Below are positions 1 through 6,700 of a stretch of 20,405 nucleotides of DNA, piece by piece. A model generated the notes under the pieces. That model did not search any database. It saw nothing but the letters and a program-made list of their open reading frames with translations, and was not told the DNA's origin. Every line of letters begins with the position of its first letter. Within the stretch, counting starts at the first letter, position 1. A program made the position numbers and the translations under genes. Source of the DNA: Erysipelotrichaceae bacterium (GTDB taxonomy: Bacteria > Bacillota_I > Bacilli_A > Erysipelotrichales > Erysipelotrichaceae); assembly GCA_003446295.1 (NCBI GenBank), contig DMBB01000119.1, positions 1 through 20,405 on the forward strand, in the 5' to 3' direction.

Positions 1-315
1 GACCGTTTCGCAGAATACCTTGAACAGGCAGATGTGATCATTACGCATGGCGGAGTCGGAACGATCATGACGGCTCTGAAAGAAAAAAAGATCATCCTCG
101 GCGCTGCCCGTCTGACACAGTACGGGGAACACCAGAATGACCATCAGATCCAGCTGCTTGAAGCGTTTGACCGTGAAGGCTATCTGATCTACATGAAAGA
201 TCTGTCGGATATCTCGCCTTATCTGAAACAGGCCGAAACATTCCAGCCGAAGCCTTATCAAAGCAATACCTCAGCATTTATCGGAAAACTGCAGAACTGG
301 ATCGACACTCACTGA
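1..315 (+). CDS. Glycosyltransferase, PssE/Alg13-like (GT28 C-terminal domain), 3' part only
   Basis: The frame is open from base 1, so the 5' end lies outside the window; 104 residues are visible. The segment contains ITHGGVGT, the glycine-rich nucleotide-sugar loop of GT-B family 28 C-terminal domains. It also contains YGEHQNDHQ, which resembles the EHxxDHQ motif of PssE/Cps14G/Alg13-like subunits. In that family the C-terminal protein binds UDP-sugar and works with a membrane partner (PssD/Alg14 type) in polysaccharide or glycolipid synthesis. The partner, if present, would lie upstream of the window. The gene ends by overlapping the convergent DUF1836 gene by 7 nt. A hairpin with six T's that could terminate it lies at 350-400, inside that gene. 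The family call is firm; the sugar and acceptor are unknown. Confidence 0.8.
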   Translation, partial: DRFAEYLEQADVIITHGGVGTIMTALKEKKIILGAARLTQYGEHQNDHQIQLLEAFDREGYLIYMKDLSDISPYLKQAETFQPKPYQSNTSAFIGKLQNWIDTH

Positions 316-782
316 TCCTGTTCTTCCAGACATTTATCAATCAGCATACCGTGTGAGATGCCTGAAGCGATATTCTTCAGCAGTGTCTCACACGTTTTTT
401 CTGAAGAACCCGTCTTATCCTTGACAGCTTCCTCCAGAAGGGTACGGAACATCGTGTAATATGTTTCCGGGTCATAAATTTCATTCAGATCATTCATGAC
501 GATCCTGATCTGATCGATGGAAAGAATGCGCTTTGACATCACGATGATCACCAGCATCGCGATCTGCTCTTTGGAGTAGGCTTTTTTGATTGCCTTCGGA
601 AGCAGCTTCTGCTTGACGTAATTCGAGATCATGGATCCTGTTACCTGCATCTTCGGGAAAGCATTGAGGATCCTGTTCAGATACCGCGTGACCTGGTCCA
701 GATAAAGACCGACATCAGGAATATCCCTGTACTCCGGCAGGGAAAACTCTGCCAGAATCATTTCAGCATGTTCTTTGTTCAT
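309..782 (-). CDS. DUF1836 family protein, MerR-like putative DNA-binding regulator
   Basis: The product is 157 aa with start ATG at 782. A TTG at 818 would extend it by 12 residues, but that codon is itself the first part of a good -35 box, so I prefer the ATG. Residues around 48-100 (TGSMISNYVKQKLLPK, then YSKEQIAML and ILSIDQIRIV) look like the helix-turn-helix plus wing of DUF1836 proteins, which occur in Firmicutes and have no settled role. The rest is helical and acidic. The gene diverges from the hemolysin III gene across a 127-nt gap. It may be read from a leaderless transcript, since the predicted transcription start falls at the ATG and no ribosome binding site is visible. Its stop overlaps the glycosyltransferase stop region. 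Confidence 0.75.
   Translation of the reverse strand: MNKEHAEMILAEFSLPEYRDIPDVGLYLDQVTRYLNRILNAFPKMQVTGSMISNYVKQKLLPKAIKKAYSKEQIAMLVIIVMSKRILSIDQIRIVMNDLNEIYDPETYYTMFRTLLEEAVKDKTGSSEKTCETLLKNIASGISHGMLIDKCLEEQDQ
350..400 (+). terminator. Intrinsic terminator inside the opposing DUF1836 gene
   Basis: A 9-bp perfect stem (CGTGTGAGA at 350-358 with TCTCACACG at 386-394) encloses a second 6-bp stem (CTGAAG at 362-367 with CTTCAG at 375-380). Six T's follow at 395-400 on the + strand. Its position suits termination of the glycosyltransferase transcript, and it lies within the codons of the DUF1836 C-terminus. Confidence 0.75.
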
Positions 783-788
783 GGCTAC

Positions 789-818
789 ATCATATATACT
801 AACTTTTAAAAACGTCAA
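789..818 (-). promoter_or_regulatory. Promoter for the DUF1836 gene, predicted leaderless
   Basis: On the minus strand TTGACG (818-813) is followed after 18 bp by TATGAT (794-789). Counting about 7 nt past the -10 box puts the transcription start at or within a base or two of the ATG at 782. No purine-rich ribosome binding site precedes that ATG. Confidence 0.6.
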
Positions 819-837
819 TATGATTTTGAAGAAACTC

Positions 838-867
838 TTGACCGGTTTATTAATAACGGATGATAAT
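838..867 (+). promoter_or_regulatory. Promoter for the hemolysin III gene
   Basis: TTGACC (838-843) and GATAAT (862-867) are separated by 18 bp, with an expected start near 874. It diverges from the DUF1836 promoter, only about 20 bp away. Confidence 0.55.
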
Positions 868-876
868 ATATGTGTA

Positions 877-897
877 ATCGGTTATTGAAAAACCGAT
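877..897 (+). promoter_or_regulatory. Inverted repeat in the 5' leader of the hemolysin III gene
   Basis: ATCGGTT (877-883) and AACCGAT (891-897) form a perfect 7-bp inverted repeat with a 7-nt spacer. It lies between the predicted transcription start and the AGGAGG at 898-903, so it could be a short leader hairpin abutting the ribosome binding site or an operator for a repressor. Confidence 0.4.
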
Positions 898-909
898 AGG
901 AGGTTCAGC

Positions 910-1596
910 ATGACATCAATTAACTTTGAACAAATGAATGCAGGGACTTTTACGGTAAAAGACCCGATCAGCGCGCTGACACACTTCATCGGTATGATAC
1001 TTGCAGTACTGGCGATGCCTGTCCTTCTTGTATACCATGCCCAGCAGGGAGCTGGCATGGATGCACTGATCGCAGACACGGTATTCATGATCTCCATGAT
1101 CCTGCTGTATGGAGCCAGCAGTGCCTATCATACATTTGACGCGCATGAAAAAGTACAGCTGAAGCTGAAAAAACTCGACCACATGAGCATCTTCATCCTG
1201 ATCGCCGGCTCCTATACACCGATCTGCGTATCTGTACTGGAGCAGTCTGCAGGAATGATCCTGCTGATGGTGGTATGGTCCGTAGCTGCTGCAGGCATGA
1301 TCTTCAAGTTCTGCTGGGTGACATGTCCGAGATGGATATCATCCGTACTCTATACCGCCATGGGATGGGCATGCATCTCAGTGATCCCGAAGCTGATCAC
1401 AGCTATGCCATTGACACAGTTTCTCTTTCTGCTGGCAGGAGGGATCTTTTACTCGGCGGGGAGCGTGATCTACGCAAAGAAAAAACGGATCACGCCTGAG
1501 GCGTGGTCCGGATTCGGAAATCATGAACTGTTCCACATCTTTGTGATGCTTGGCAGTGTCTGTCACTTTGCTGTGATGATGCTGATCAGATTCTAA
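910..1596 (+). CDS. Hemolysin III / PAQR family membrane protein (TrhA/YplQ type)
   Basis: The protein is 228 aa with about seven hydrophobic segments, the usual size for this family. The PAQR metal-site pattern is intact: S70-x3-H74 (SSAYH), D90, and H205-x3-H209 (HELFH) near the C-terminus. The family covers bacterial hemolysin III proteins and eukaryotic progestin/adiponectin receptors. Bacterial members are inner-membrane proteins linked to membrane lipid homeostasis, and hemolysis is a historical label. The start is fixed by AGGAGG at 898-903, 6 nt before ATG. The gene stands alone with its own promoter. Its TAA overlaps the stop of the convergent phosphatase gene by 4 nt. Confidence 0.88.
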   Translation: MTSINFEQMNAGTFTVKDPISALTHFIGMILAVLAMPVLLVYHAQQGAGMDALIADTVFMISMILLYGASSAYHTFDAHEKVQLKLKKLDHMSIFILIAGSYTPICVSVLEQSAGMILLMVVWSVAAAGMIFKFCWVTCPRWISSVLYTAMGWACISVIPKLITAMPLTQFLFLLAGGIFYSAGSVIYAKKKRITPEAWSGFGNHELFHIFVMLGSVCHFAVMMLIRF

Positions 1597-2321
1597 TACT
1601 TGACAGCAAAGTAAGGGTACGTGGAAGGAACGTAGAATTCTTCCATGTCATCCAGGCGCACGCAGCCAAGTGATCTGCCGAATACGCATCCGCAGTCAAT
1701 ATGCAGGATATTCCTGCCGTGCAGGATCCGGTTCTCATAACATTTACCGTACAGGAATGTCGGCATATGTCCGACGATCATCACAACATCCTCAAACGGA
1801 TTGTCATCAATACCGATATGACTCCACACTAGCTCGCTCGTGGGGATCTCCGATATGCGCACATCCGGCTGGCAGTAAGCGCCGAGCCCGGCATGCACAA
1901 GCAGGAAATGCTTTCCCATCACAGTGAGCTTTTTATAGTATTCCCTGTTCTCCAGGTACAGCTTGATGTCATAGCAGTCAGGATAATCCAGGTCCATAAA
2001 TTCATCCGCTGTTTTGTAGCCGCCGTTGTAATGCAGCCAGCGCACCAGGTCAATATTGTACAGATCCATCATGCCTTCATTCTTTTTGACATCGATCAGC
2101 GTCTGGGCAAAGTCAGCCAGCCATTCATCATGGTTGCCGAAGATCAGATGCATATTCGGATGTGCCATGATCTCCTGCAGCAGGGCAATGGAATGATTGC
2201 CTCTGTCGCAGACATCACCGATAATATACATCTCATCATATTCACTGAAGCCGATCTCCTTCAGCATTTCATCAAATTCATCTTTGCATCCATGCAGATC
2301 ACTGATTGCATATACAGCCAT
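1593..2321 (-). CDS. PPP-family metallophosphatase (PrpE/ApaH-like)
   Basis: The 242-aa protein carries the calcineurin-like metal and active-site blocks in order: D8-x-H10 (SDLHG), GDVCDRG with D36, D39 and R40, GNHDE with N63 and H64, then LLVHAGL and VGHMP supplying later histidines. This is the layout of PPP serine/threonine phosphatases and symmetric diadenosine-tetraphosphate hydrolases. Sequence alone does not separate protein dephosphorylation from Ap4A hydrolysis. The start is ATG at 2321, preceded by AGGTG at 2330-2326. An upstream in-frame extension to 2387 lacks a ribosome binding site and would precede the natural N-terminal strand AVYAISD. The gene converges on and overlaps the hemolysin III gene by 4 nt. 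Confidence 0.85.
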   Translation of the reverse strand: MAVYAISDLHGCKDEFDEMLKEIGFSEYDEMYIIGDVCDRGNHSIALLQEIMAHPNMHLIFGNHDEWLADFAQTLIDVKKNEGMMDLYNIDLVRWLHYNGGYKTADEFMDLDYPDCYDIKLYLENREYYKKLTVMGKHFLLVHAGLGAYCQPDVRISEIPTSELVWSHIGIDDNPFEDVVMIVGHMPTFLYGKCYENRILHGRNILHIDCGCVFGRSLGCVRLDDMEEFYVPSTYPYFAVKY

Positions 2322-2419
2322 AAGACACCTCGCAGCATTAATCCTATCACAATCCGGTTTCCGGCGGAACGGGCAGATCGGGAACACGCTTCAGGCGATA
2401 TCGGCAAAACAGACATGTT

Positions 2420-2450
2420 TTGCTGACTGTCAAAAAGATGATCTTATGAT
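2420..2450 (+). promoter_or_regulatory. Possible promoter for the SGNH-like gene
   Basis: TTGCTG (2420-2425) and TATGAT (2445-2450) have a long 19-bp spacer; TATATT at 2450-2455 is an alternative -10. The region is A+T-rich compared with its surroundings. No competing gene was found between 2322 and 2503. Confidence 0.3.
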
Positions 2451-2503
2451 ATATTATTGTTTACAGGCCTTCAGAAAACACAGCAGAGGGCGGAAAACAG
2501 ACT

Positions 2504-3736
2504 ATGACAACAAGAAACGGAAATAAAAAAGAAAATACCAGCAGGAACATCTGGATCATAACGGCGTTATTGTCGGTACTCCTGGCGTTTTTGTATGCGG
2601 ATACCATGAAAAAAGAACGCATGGAAAGCGCAAGACTTGAAGAACTGTTCAAAACGCAGGTCAATGAAGAGAAGCAGCAGATGCAGGCAGAACAGGAAGC
2701 ACTGAACGAACGACTGCAGAAAGAACAGACTGATTCGTTCTATCAGAAACTGGCAGACGGCTTTGATGTCAGGATCCTTGTGACAGGCGGTTCGATCGCC
2801 AACGGAAGGGGCAGCACTGATGCAGAGCATACATGGCATGCACTCCTGAAGAAACAGCTCGAAGAGACATACGGGATCACAGCGGAAGTTGAAAATATCT
2901 CCATGAATGACAACACGGCATATGCCGGATACGTCAATCTCAGGAGCCATGAAAGTGAAAAGCCGTATGACCTGGTGATCCTTTCATACGGAGAGGATGA
3001 TCCTGCCGCAAACTTCGCAGTGTATTACGAAGCAGCTGTGCGTTCAGCTATGGAACAGTATCCTGGCGTATCCGTGCTCTGTATTCCGGAAAGCCTGAAC
3101 GGCACGCCGACCGGCAATACCGGAACAGTCGAAGACATCTGTGAAGCATACGGCATCACCGCAGCACCGACCGTCAGCGTATTCACAGGCACCGGTCTGC
3201 TCAATGACAGCGGCTATCCGAACAATGCCGGACAGGAAGCGATCATGCAGGCTGTAGCCGGCGCGATCGACGAAGGCGTGAAGGCTTATCGTGAGAAAGA
3301 TACCATGCCGGCTGAACGCTTTGCAGAAGCTTCTGAATTCCTGGATGTGATGAACTATTATCCCGCAGACCTCTTCACAAGAGAAGGCAACACATTCACT
3401 TATACGCCGGAACGGGAGATCACAGGAAAAGTGTTCGGTATGGATTATGATTATGCGACCGGCTACAACAGCTGCAGCATCTACATCACCGGACAGTGGA
3501 ACGCACTCGGTCAGGCCGTATTCAACAATACGCTGACATACGAAGACACACAGACATTGAACTCCTCAGGGAAAAGACACCTGAGAGTCATGAACAACTG
3601 GATCAGCGACTGGGGAACATATGACGACCAGCAGTTCTCCATCACAGACCAGATCATGATCTCCTTTGCGGAGGACGACAACGGAACCGCACAGGCTGAT
3701 GGCTTCAAAGGCATCATGATCAGCGGACGCGAATAA
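2504..3736 (+). CDS. Membrane-anchored SGNH/GDSL-like protein with altered catalytic triad
   Basis: The protein is 410 aa. A short basic N-terminus precedes one membrane segment (about residues 15-33), then a charged coiled-coil-like stretch (about 36-80) and an SGNH-hydrolase-like domain (about 87-260). The nucleophile block is TGGSIANG with S97. Where block III normally reads GxND, this protein has SYGEDD (161-166). Block V, normally DxxHPNxxG, reads NDSGYPNNAG (234-243), so the expected catalytic His is Tyr238. Residues about 275-410 form a separate beta-rich, aromatic-rich domain that I do not recognise. SGNH enzymes commonly deacylate or deacetylate polysaccharides and lipids, and this one should act outside the membrane. 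The missing His makes activity uncertain. The start ATG has only a weak, distant purine tract (GAGGG near 2486). A terminator follows. Confidence 0.7.
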   Translation: MTTRNGNKKENTSRNIWIITALLSVLLAFLYADTMKKERMESARLEELFKTQVNEEKQQMQAEQEALNERLQKEQTDSFYQKLADGFDVRILVTGGSIANGRGSTDAEHTWHALLKKQLEETYGITAEVENISMNDNTAYAGYVNLRSHESEKPYDLVILSYGEDDPAANFAVYYEAAVRSAMEQYPGVSVLCIPESLNGTPTGNTGTVEDICEAYGITAAPTVSVFTGTGLLNDSGYPNNAGQEAIMQAVAGAIDEGVKAYREKDTMPAERFAEASEFLDVMNYYPADLFTREGNTFTYTPEREITGKVFGMDYDYATGYNSCSIYITGQWNALGQAVFNNTLTYEDTQTLNSSGKRHLRVMNNWISDWGTYDDQQFSITDQIMISFAEDDNGTAQADGFKGIMISGRE

Positions 3737-3742
3737 CAGCAA

Positions 3743-3771
3743 CAGGCTGCAGCTGCAGTCTGTTTTTCTTT
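3743..3771 (+). terminator. Intrinsic terminator after the SGNH-like gene
   Basis: CAGGCTGCA (3743-3751) pairs with TGCAGTCTG (3754-3762) with one G-T pair; the innermost bases must open to form a loop. TTTTTCTTT follows. Confidence 0.75.
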
Positions 3772-3782
3772 CTGTGCACCCA

Positions 3783-3811
3783 TTCATAAGCGGTCTGAAA
3801 ACCACTATAAT
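3783..3811 (+). promoter_or_regulatory. Promoter for the transketolase operon
   Basis: A consensus TATAAT lies at 3806-3811 with a poor -35 (TTCATA at 3783-3788) at 17 bp. The predicted leader is about 50 nt, too short for a TPP riboswitch. Confidence 0.45.
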
Positions 3812-3869
3812 GAAATCAGAAATACGAAACATCATACATCATCAATCAAATAATCAGACAGAGGGAGTT

Positions 3870-4673
3870 ATGAAGACGAACACCTGCTTGGAACGACTGT
3901 CGTCAAAGGTCAGGATGATGATCATTGACGAGATCTACAAGGCCCGCTCCGGACACCCGGGCGGAAGTCTCTCCATCGTGGAAGCCCTGGTATATGTATA
4001 TGAGGAGGAACTCAGAAAAGACATTGACAGGTTCGTGCTCTCAAAAGGACATGCAGCGCCCGCCCTGTATGCAGTGCTTGCCGGCAAAGGCTATTTCCCG
4101 GAAGAAGAACTGTCGCACCTGCGCCAGTCAGGGAGTATCCTGCAGGGACACCCCAGCATCATGACGCCGGGCGTGGACATGAGCACCGGCTCGCTAGGCC
4201 AGGGTCTCTCCGCAGCCTGCGGCATGGCCTGGGGCGCAAAGTATCTGAAACAGGATGCGAATGTATATGTCATCACAGGCGACGGCGAATGCCAGGAAGG
4301 ACAGATATGGGAAGCACTGCATTTCGCAGCCCATTATCATCTGGACAATCTCTGTGTCATGGTCGACCGGAACGGTCTGCAGATCGAAGGCAGAACCGAC
4401 GAAGTCATGAATCTCAGGGATATCGGCAAGCGCATCAAAGACTGCGGCTTCAATGTCATTACGATCAACGGACATGATTTCGATGAACTCAGGAAAGCCT
4501 TTGAACTGTTTCATTCTACTGATGACAGACCGACAGCGATCATCCTGAATACGGTCAAAGGAAAGGGTGTGTCGTTCATGGAAAACAAGGCTGAATGGCA
4601 TGGAAAAGCACCGAATGAAGAACAGTATCTGCAGGCAGTCCGGGAACTGAAGGAGGCATGCGGTCATGAGTAA
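3870..4673 (+). CDS. Transketolase, N-terminal (TPP-binding) subunit
   Basis: The 267-aa protein is one half of a split transketolase. It shows SGHPGG (27-32), LSKGHAAPALY around H61, and the thiamine diphosphate motif starting GDG at 137-139 (ITGDGECQEGQIWEA). It ends after the WHGKAP region typical of the N-terminal subunit. With the C subunit it would transfer two-carbon ketol units between sugar phosphates in the non-oxidative pentose phosphate pathway in the cytoplasm. The start is the ATG after AGGGAG; an upstream in-frame extension to 3774 would run through the promoter and has no family similarity. The C-subunit gene follows with an 8-nt overlap, implying translational coupling. No pentose-utilisation gene lies nearby to fix a more specific role. 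Confidence 0.93.
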   Translation: MKTNTCLERLSSKVRMMIIDEIYKARSGHPGGSLSIVEALVYVYEEELRKDIDRFVLSKGHAAPALYAVLAGKGYFPEEELSHLRQSGSILQGHPSIMTPGVDMSTGSLGQGLSAACGMAWGAKYLKQDANVYVITGDGECQEGQIWEALHFAAHYHLDNLCVMVDRNGLQIEGRTDEVMNLRDIGKRIKDCGFNVITINGHDFDELRKAFELFHSTDDRPTAIILNTVKGKGVSFMENKAEWHGKAPNEEQYLQAVRELKEACGHE

Positions 4674-5592
4674 AACAGCAACCAGAACAGCTTACGGAAA
4701 ACGTCTCCTGGAACTTGTCAGCGAACATCCTGACATCGTTGTGCTGGATGCAGACCTTGCGTCCTCCATCCAGGTCAGCGGGGTCAAACAGGAATATCCG
4801 GAGCAGTTTATTGAATGCGGGATCGCCGAAGCCAATATGATGGGCACGGCTGCAGGTCTGGCAGTTATGGGACTGGTCCCGTTTGCAGGAAGCTTTGCTA
4901 TGTTTGCGGCAGGCAGGGCATATGAACAGATCCGCAACAGCATCGGCTACCCGCACCTGAATGTCAAGATCGGTGCATCTCATGCCGGCATCTCTACCGG
5001 AGAGGATGGCGCCTCGCATCAGTGCTGTGAAGACATCGCACTGATGAGAACGATCCCCGGCATGACAGTACTGTCACCGGCCGATGATATTGAAGCGATG
5101 GCCTGCGTCAGCGCGGCATATGAACATCAGGGACCCGTATATATGCGTTTCAGTAAATATGCCGTCGAAACATTCCACGATGAACACTATCATTTCGAGA
5201 TCGGAAAGGGCGAAGTCCTGAAGGAAGGCAATGAACTGGCTGTCATCTCAACAGGCATTCTGACATCCGAATGCCTCAAGGCAGTAAATGTACTGGAAGC
5301 AGAAGGCAGGCATATCCGCCTGATCAATATGTGTTCCATCAAGCCGATCGATGAAGCGCTGATCATCAAGGCTGCACAGGAATGCGGAAAGATCGTTACT
5401 GTGGAAGAACACAGTGTGATCGGCGGACTCGGTGAAGCTGTGTGCAGCACGGTATGCGAAGCCTGTCCCGTACCCGTACACAGGATCGGCATTCAGGATG
5501 TGTACGGCCGCAGCGGAAAAGGCAGTGTCCTGCTGGAGGAATTCGGCCTGACAGCGGAGCATCTGCAGAAGGAATTTGAAAAATACCTATAA
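4666..5592 (+). CDS. Transketolase, C-terminal subunit (Pyr plus C-terminal domains)
   Basis: The 308-aa protein begins with the pyrimidine-binding domain. It contains ECGIAEANMMG, where E55 is the Glu that activates the TPP aminopyrimidine in this family, and GASHAGISTGEDGASHQ, a conserved substrate-side loop. From about residue 190 (ELAVISTGIL, then KIVTVEEHSVIGGLG) comes the transketolase C-terminal domain. It needs the N-terminal subunit encoded just upstream for activity. Both genes share one transcript, starting near 3818 and ending at the hairpin at 5617-5639. Gene order, overlap and sizes are those of ordinary split transketolases in Firmicutes and archaea. Confusion with DXS or a dehydrogenase E1 beta subunit is unlikely given the N-subunit motifs. 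Confidence 0.93.
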   Translation: MSKTATRTAYGKRLLELVSEHPDIVVLDADLASSIQVSGVKQEYPEQFIECGIAEANMMGTAAGLAVMGLVPFAGSFAMFAAGRAYEQIRNSIGYPHLNVKIGASHAGISTGEDGASHQCCEDIALMRTIPGMTVLSPADDIEAMACVSAAYEHQGPVYMRFSKYAVETFHDEHYHFEIGKGEVLKEGNELAVISTGILTSECLKAVNVLEAEGRHIRLINMCSIKPIDEALIIKAAQECGKIVTVEEHSVIGGLGEAVCSTVCEACPVPVHRIGIQDVYGRSGKGSVLLEEFGLTAEHLQKEFEKYL

Positions 5593-5616
5593 GCCCTGTC
5601 TCATGCATTGACCTTG

Positions 5617-5639
5617 CCCGGACAAAAAGTCCGGGTTTT
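5617..5639 (+). terminator. Intrinsic terminator of the transketolase operon
   Basis: A perfect 7-bp G+C-rich stem, CCCGGAC (5617-5623) with GTCCGGG (5629-5635), has an AAAAA loop and is followed by TTTT. Confidence 0.85.
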
Positions 5640-5652
5640 GAGATGAAAACAG

Positions 5653-5681
5653 TTCTCTTTCAAAGCATGCTTTGCTATAAT
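5653..5681 (+). promoter_or_regulatory. Promoter for the YebC-family gene (extended -10)
   Basis: TATAAT at 5676-5681 is preceded by TGC (5673-5675), an extended -10. The -35 region 17 bp upstream (TTCTCT) is weak. Confidence 0.65.
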
Positions 5682-5713
5682 TATCGGGTAAATTCGGAAG
5701 GTGGTTAATATTT

Positions 5714-6439
5714 ATGGGAAGAGCACATGAAGTGCGTGCCGCATCAATGGCAAAAACAGCGGCAATTAAATCTAAGCTTTACTCACGTTTTGGCAAGGAG
5801 CTGTACATCGCAGCAAAGTCCGGTGTCCCTGATCCCGAGATGAACCTGTCCCTGAAACGCAAGATCGCTGAAGCTAAGTCAAATCAGGTTCCCGCAGACG
5901 TTATCAAACGTGCGATAGAAAAAGCAAAGGGCGGAACTGATGAAAACTATATTGAATGCAGATATGAGGGATTTGGTCCCGGTGCAAGCACAGTCATCAT
6001 TGACTGTCTGACAGACAACAACAACCGTGCATTCACGGAAGTCAAAACAGCATTCAACAAATGCAAGGGCGCTAAGCTGGCAAACAGCGGTGCAGTTTCC
6101 TTCAACTACGAGCAGTGCGGATTATTCGTATTCCCTTATGAAGACGAAGAAGCAATGCTGGACGTTATGATGGAAGCAGAAGTCGATGTTCAGGATCTGA
6201 GTGTTGAAGACGGCATGATGACTGTCAAAACACTGTTCCAGGATTTCGGCAAAGCTCAGGACGCAATCGAAAAGGCTGTGCCTGGTGTTGAATTTGAAGT
6301 ATGCGAAGTCACGATGCTGCCGAATGAGTATGTAACACTTGACACAGATGAGGACAAGGAAGCATTCCAGAAACTCATGAACATGCTCAACGACATCGAT
6401 GACGTCAACAAAGTCTACACAAACGTATCAGAAGAGTAA
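5714..6439 (+). CDS. yebC: YebC/PmpR/TACO1 family protein, YeeI-like branch
   Basis: The 241-aa protein covers the whole family length. It has the basic N-terminus MGRAHEVRAASMAKT followed by SKLYSRFGKELYIAAKSG, then VPADVIKRAIEKAKGG and ECRYEGFGPGAS, the core signature of the family. The variant N-terminus, without the usual GHSKW opening, resembles the second paralog of Firmicutes (YeeI of Bacillus). Members have been described as transcription regulators and, for mitochondrial TACO1 and bacterial YebC, as factors helping ribosomes translate difficult stretches such as polyproline. The acidic C-terminal domain is complete. AAGGTGG at 5698-5704 sits 9 nt before ATG. The gene is monocistronic, bounded by its own promoter and terminator. 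Exact molecular role here is inference. Confidence 0.92.
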   Translation: MGRAHEVRAASMAKTAAIKSKLYSRFGKELYIAAKSGVPDPEMNLSLKRKIAEAKSNQVPADVIKRAIEKAKGGTDENYIECRYEGFGPGASTVIIDCLTDNNNRAFTEVKTAFNKCKGAKLANSGAVSFNYEQCGLFVFPYEDEEAMLDVMMEAEVDVQDLSVEDGMMTVKTLFQDFGKAQDAIEKAVPGVEFEVCEVTMLPNEYVTLDTDEDKEAFQKLMNMLNDIDDVNKVYTNVSEE

Positions 6440-6466
6440 CATTACAGAACGATCGTTCAGAATCAG

Positions 6467-6496
6467 CAGGAAGGACACATGAACCTTCCTGTTTTT
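6467..6496 (+). terminator. Intrinsic terminator after the YebC-family gene
   Basis: CAGGAAGG (6467-6474) and CCTTCCTG (6484-6491) form an 8-bp stem with a 9-nt loop, followed by TTTTT. A 12-bp perfect palindrome GAACGATCGTTC (6447-6458) lies just upstream. Confidence 0.85.
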
Positions 6497-6556
6497 CGTT
6501 CTTTCAATATGGAATGTGCATATCACGGTCAGGCACAATAAACAGATGCTTTTATT

Positions 6557-6584
6557 TTGACTTTCTCCATGACTGCAGTAAACT
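6557..6584 (+). promoter_or_regulatory. Possible promoter for the DUF5058 operon
   Basis: TTGACT (6557-6562) and TAAACT (6579-6584) are separated by 16 bp. This would give a leader of roughly 120 nt containing the two stem-loops at 6600-6700. The rest of 6497-6556 holds nothing I can recognise. Confidence 0.4.
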
Positions 6585-6599
6585 GAAAAGTAAATTAAA

Positions 6600-6700
6600 C
6601 GGGAATGCGAAAGGAGGAGAACAGGAAAAACTTCCCGGTCATAAAAACATAAATATTAAGGGGACAATGCAAAAGGGGATAAAAGAAAAGATCATTGTCC
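6600..6700 (+). promoter_or_regulatory. Structured leader: two stem-loops with purine-rich loops before DUF5058
   Basis: Stem A pairs CGGGAA (6600-6605) with TTCCCG (6632-6637). Its 26-nt loop holds AAAGGAGGAGAA, a near-perfect ribosome binding site with no start codon at a usable distance. Stem B pairs GGACAATG (6662-6669) with CATTGTCC (6693-6700). Its 23-nt loop holds AAAAGGGGA. Stem B ends 12 nt before the DUF5058 start at 6713. The arrangement suggests post-transcriptional control of the operon, but no known riboswitch class is recognised. Confidence 0.4.

Noticed and set aside
1893..2426. 177-codon frame on the + strand across the phosphatase gene
   Set aside because: It lies antisense to a gene with full PPP motifs, has no ribosome binding site and its product resembles no family.
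3772..3869. TPP riboswitch ahead of the split transketolase genes
   Set aside because: The leader after the TATAAT is only about 50 nt and shows no THI-box-like sequence.
6447..6458. 12-bp palindrome GAACGATCGTTC after the YebC-family gene
   Set aside because: It lies immediately before a strong terminator, is short and occurs once; chance or part of the 3' structure is enough to explain it.
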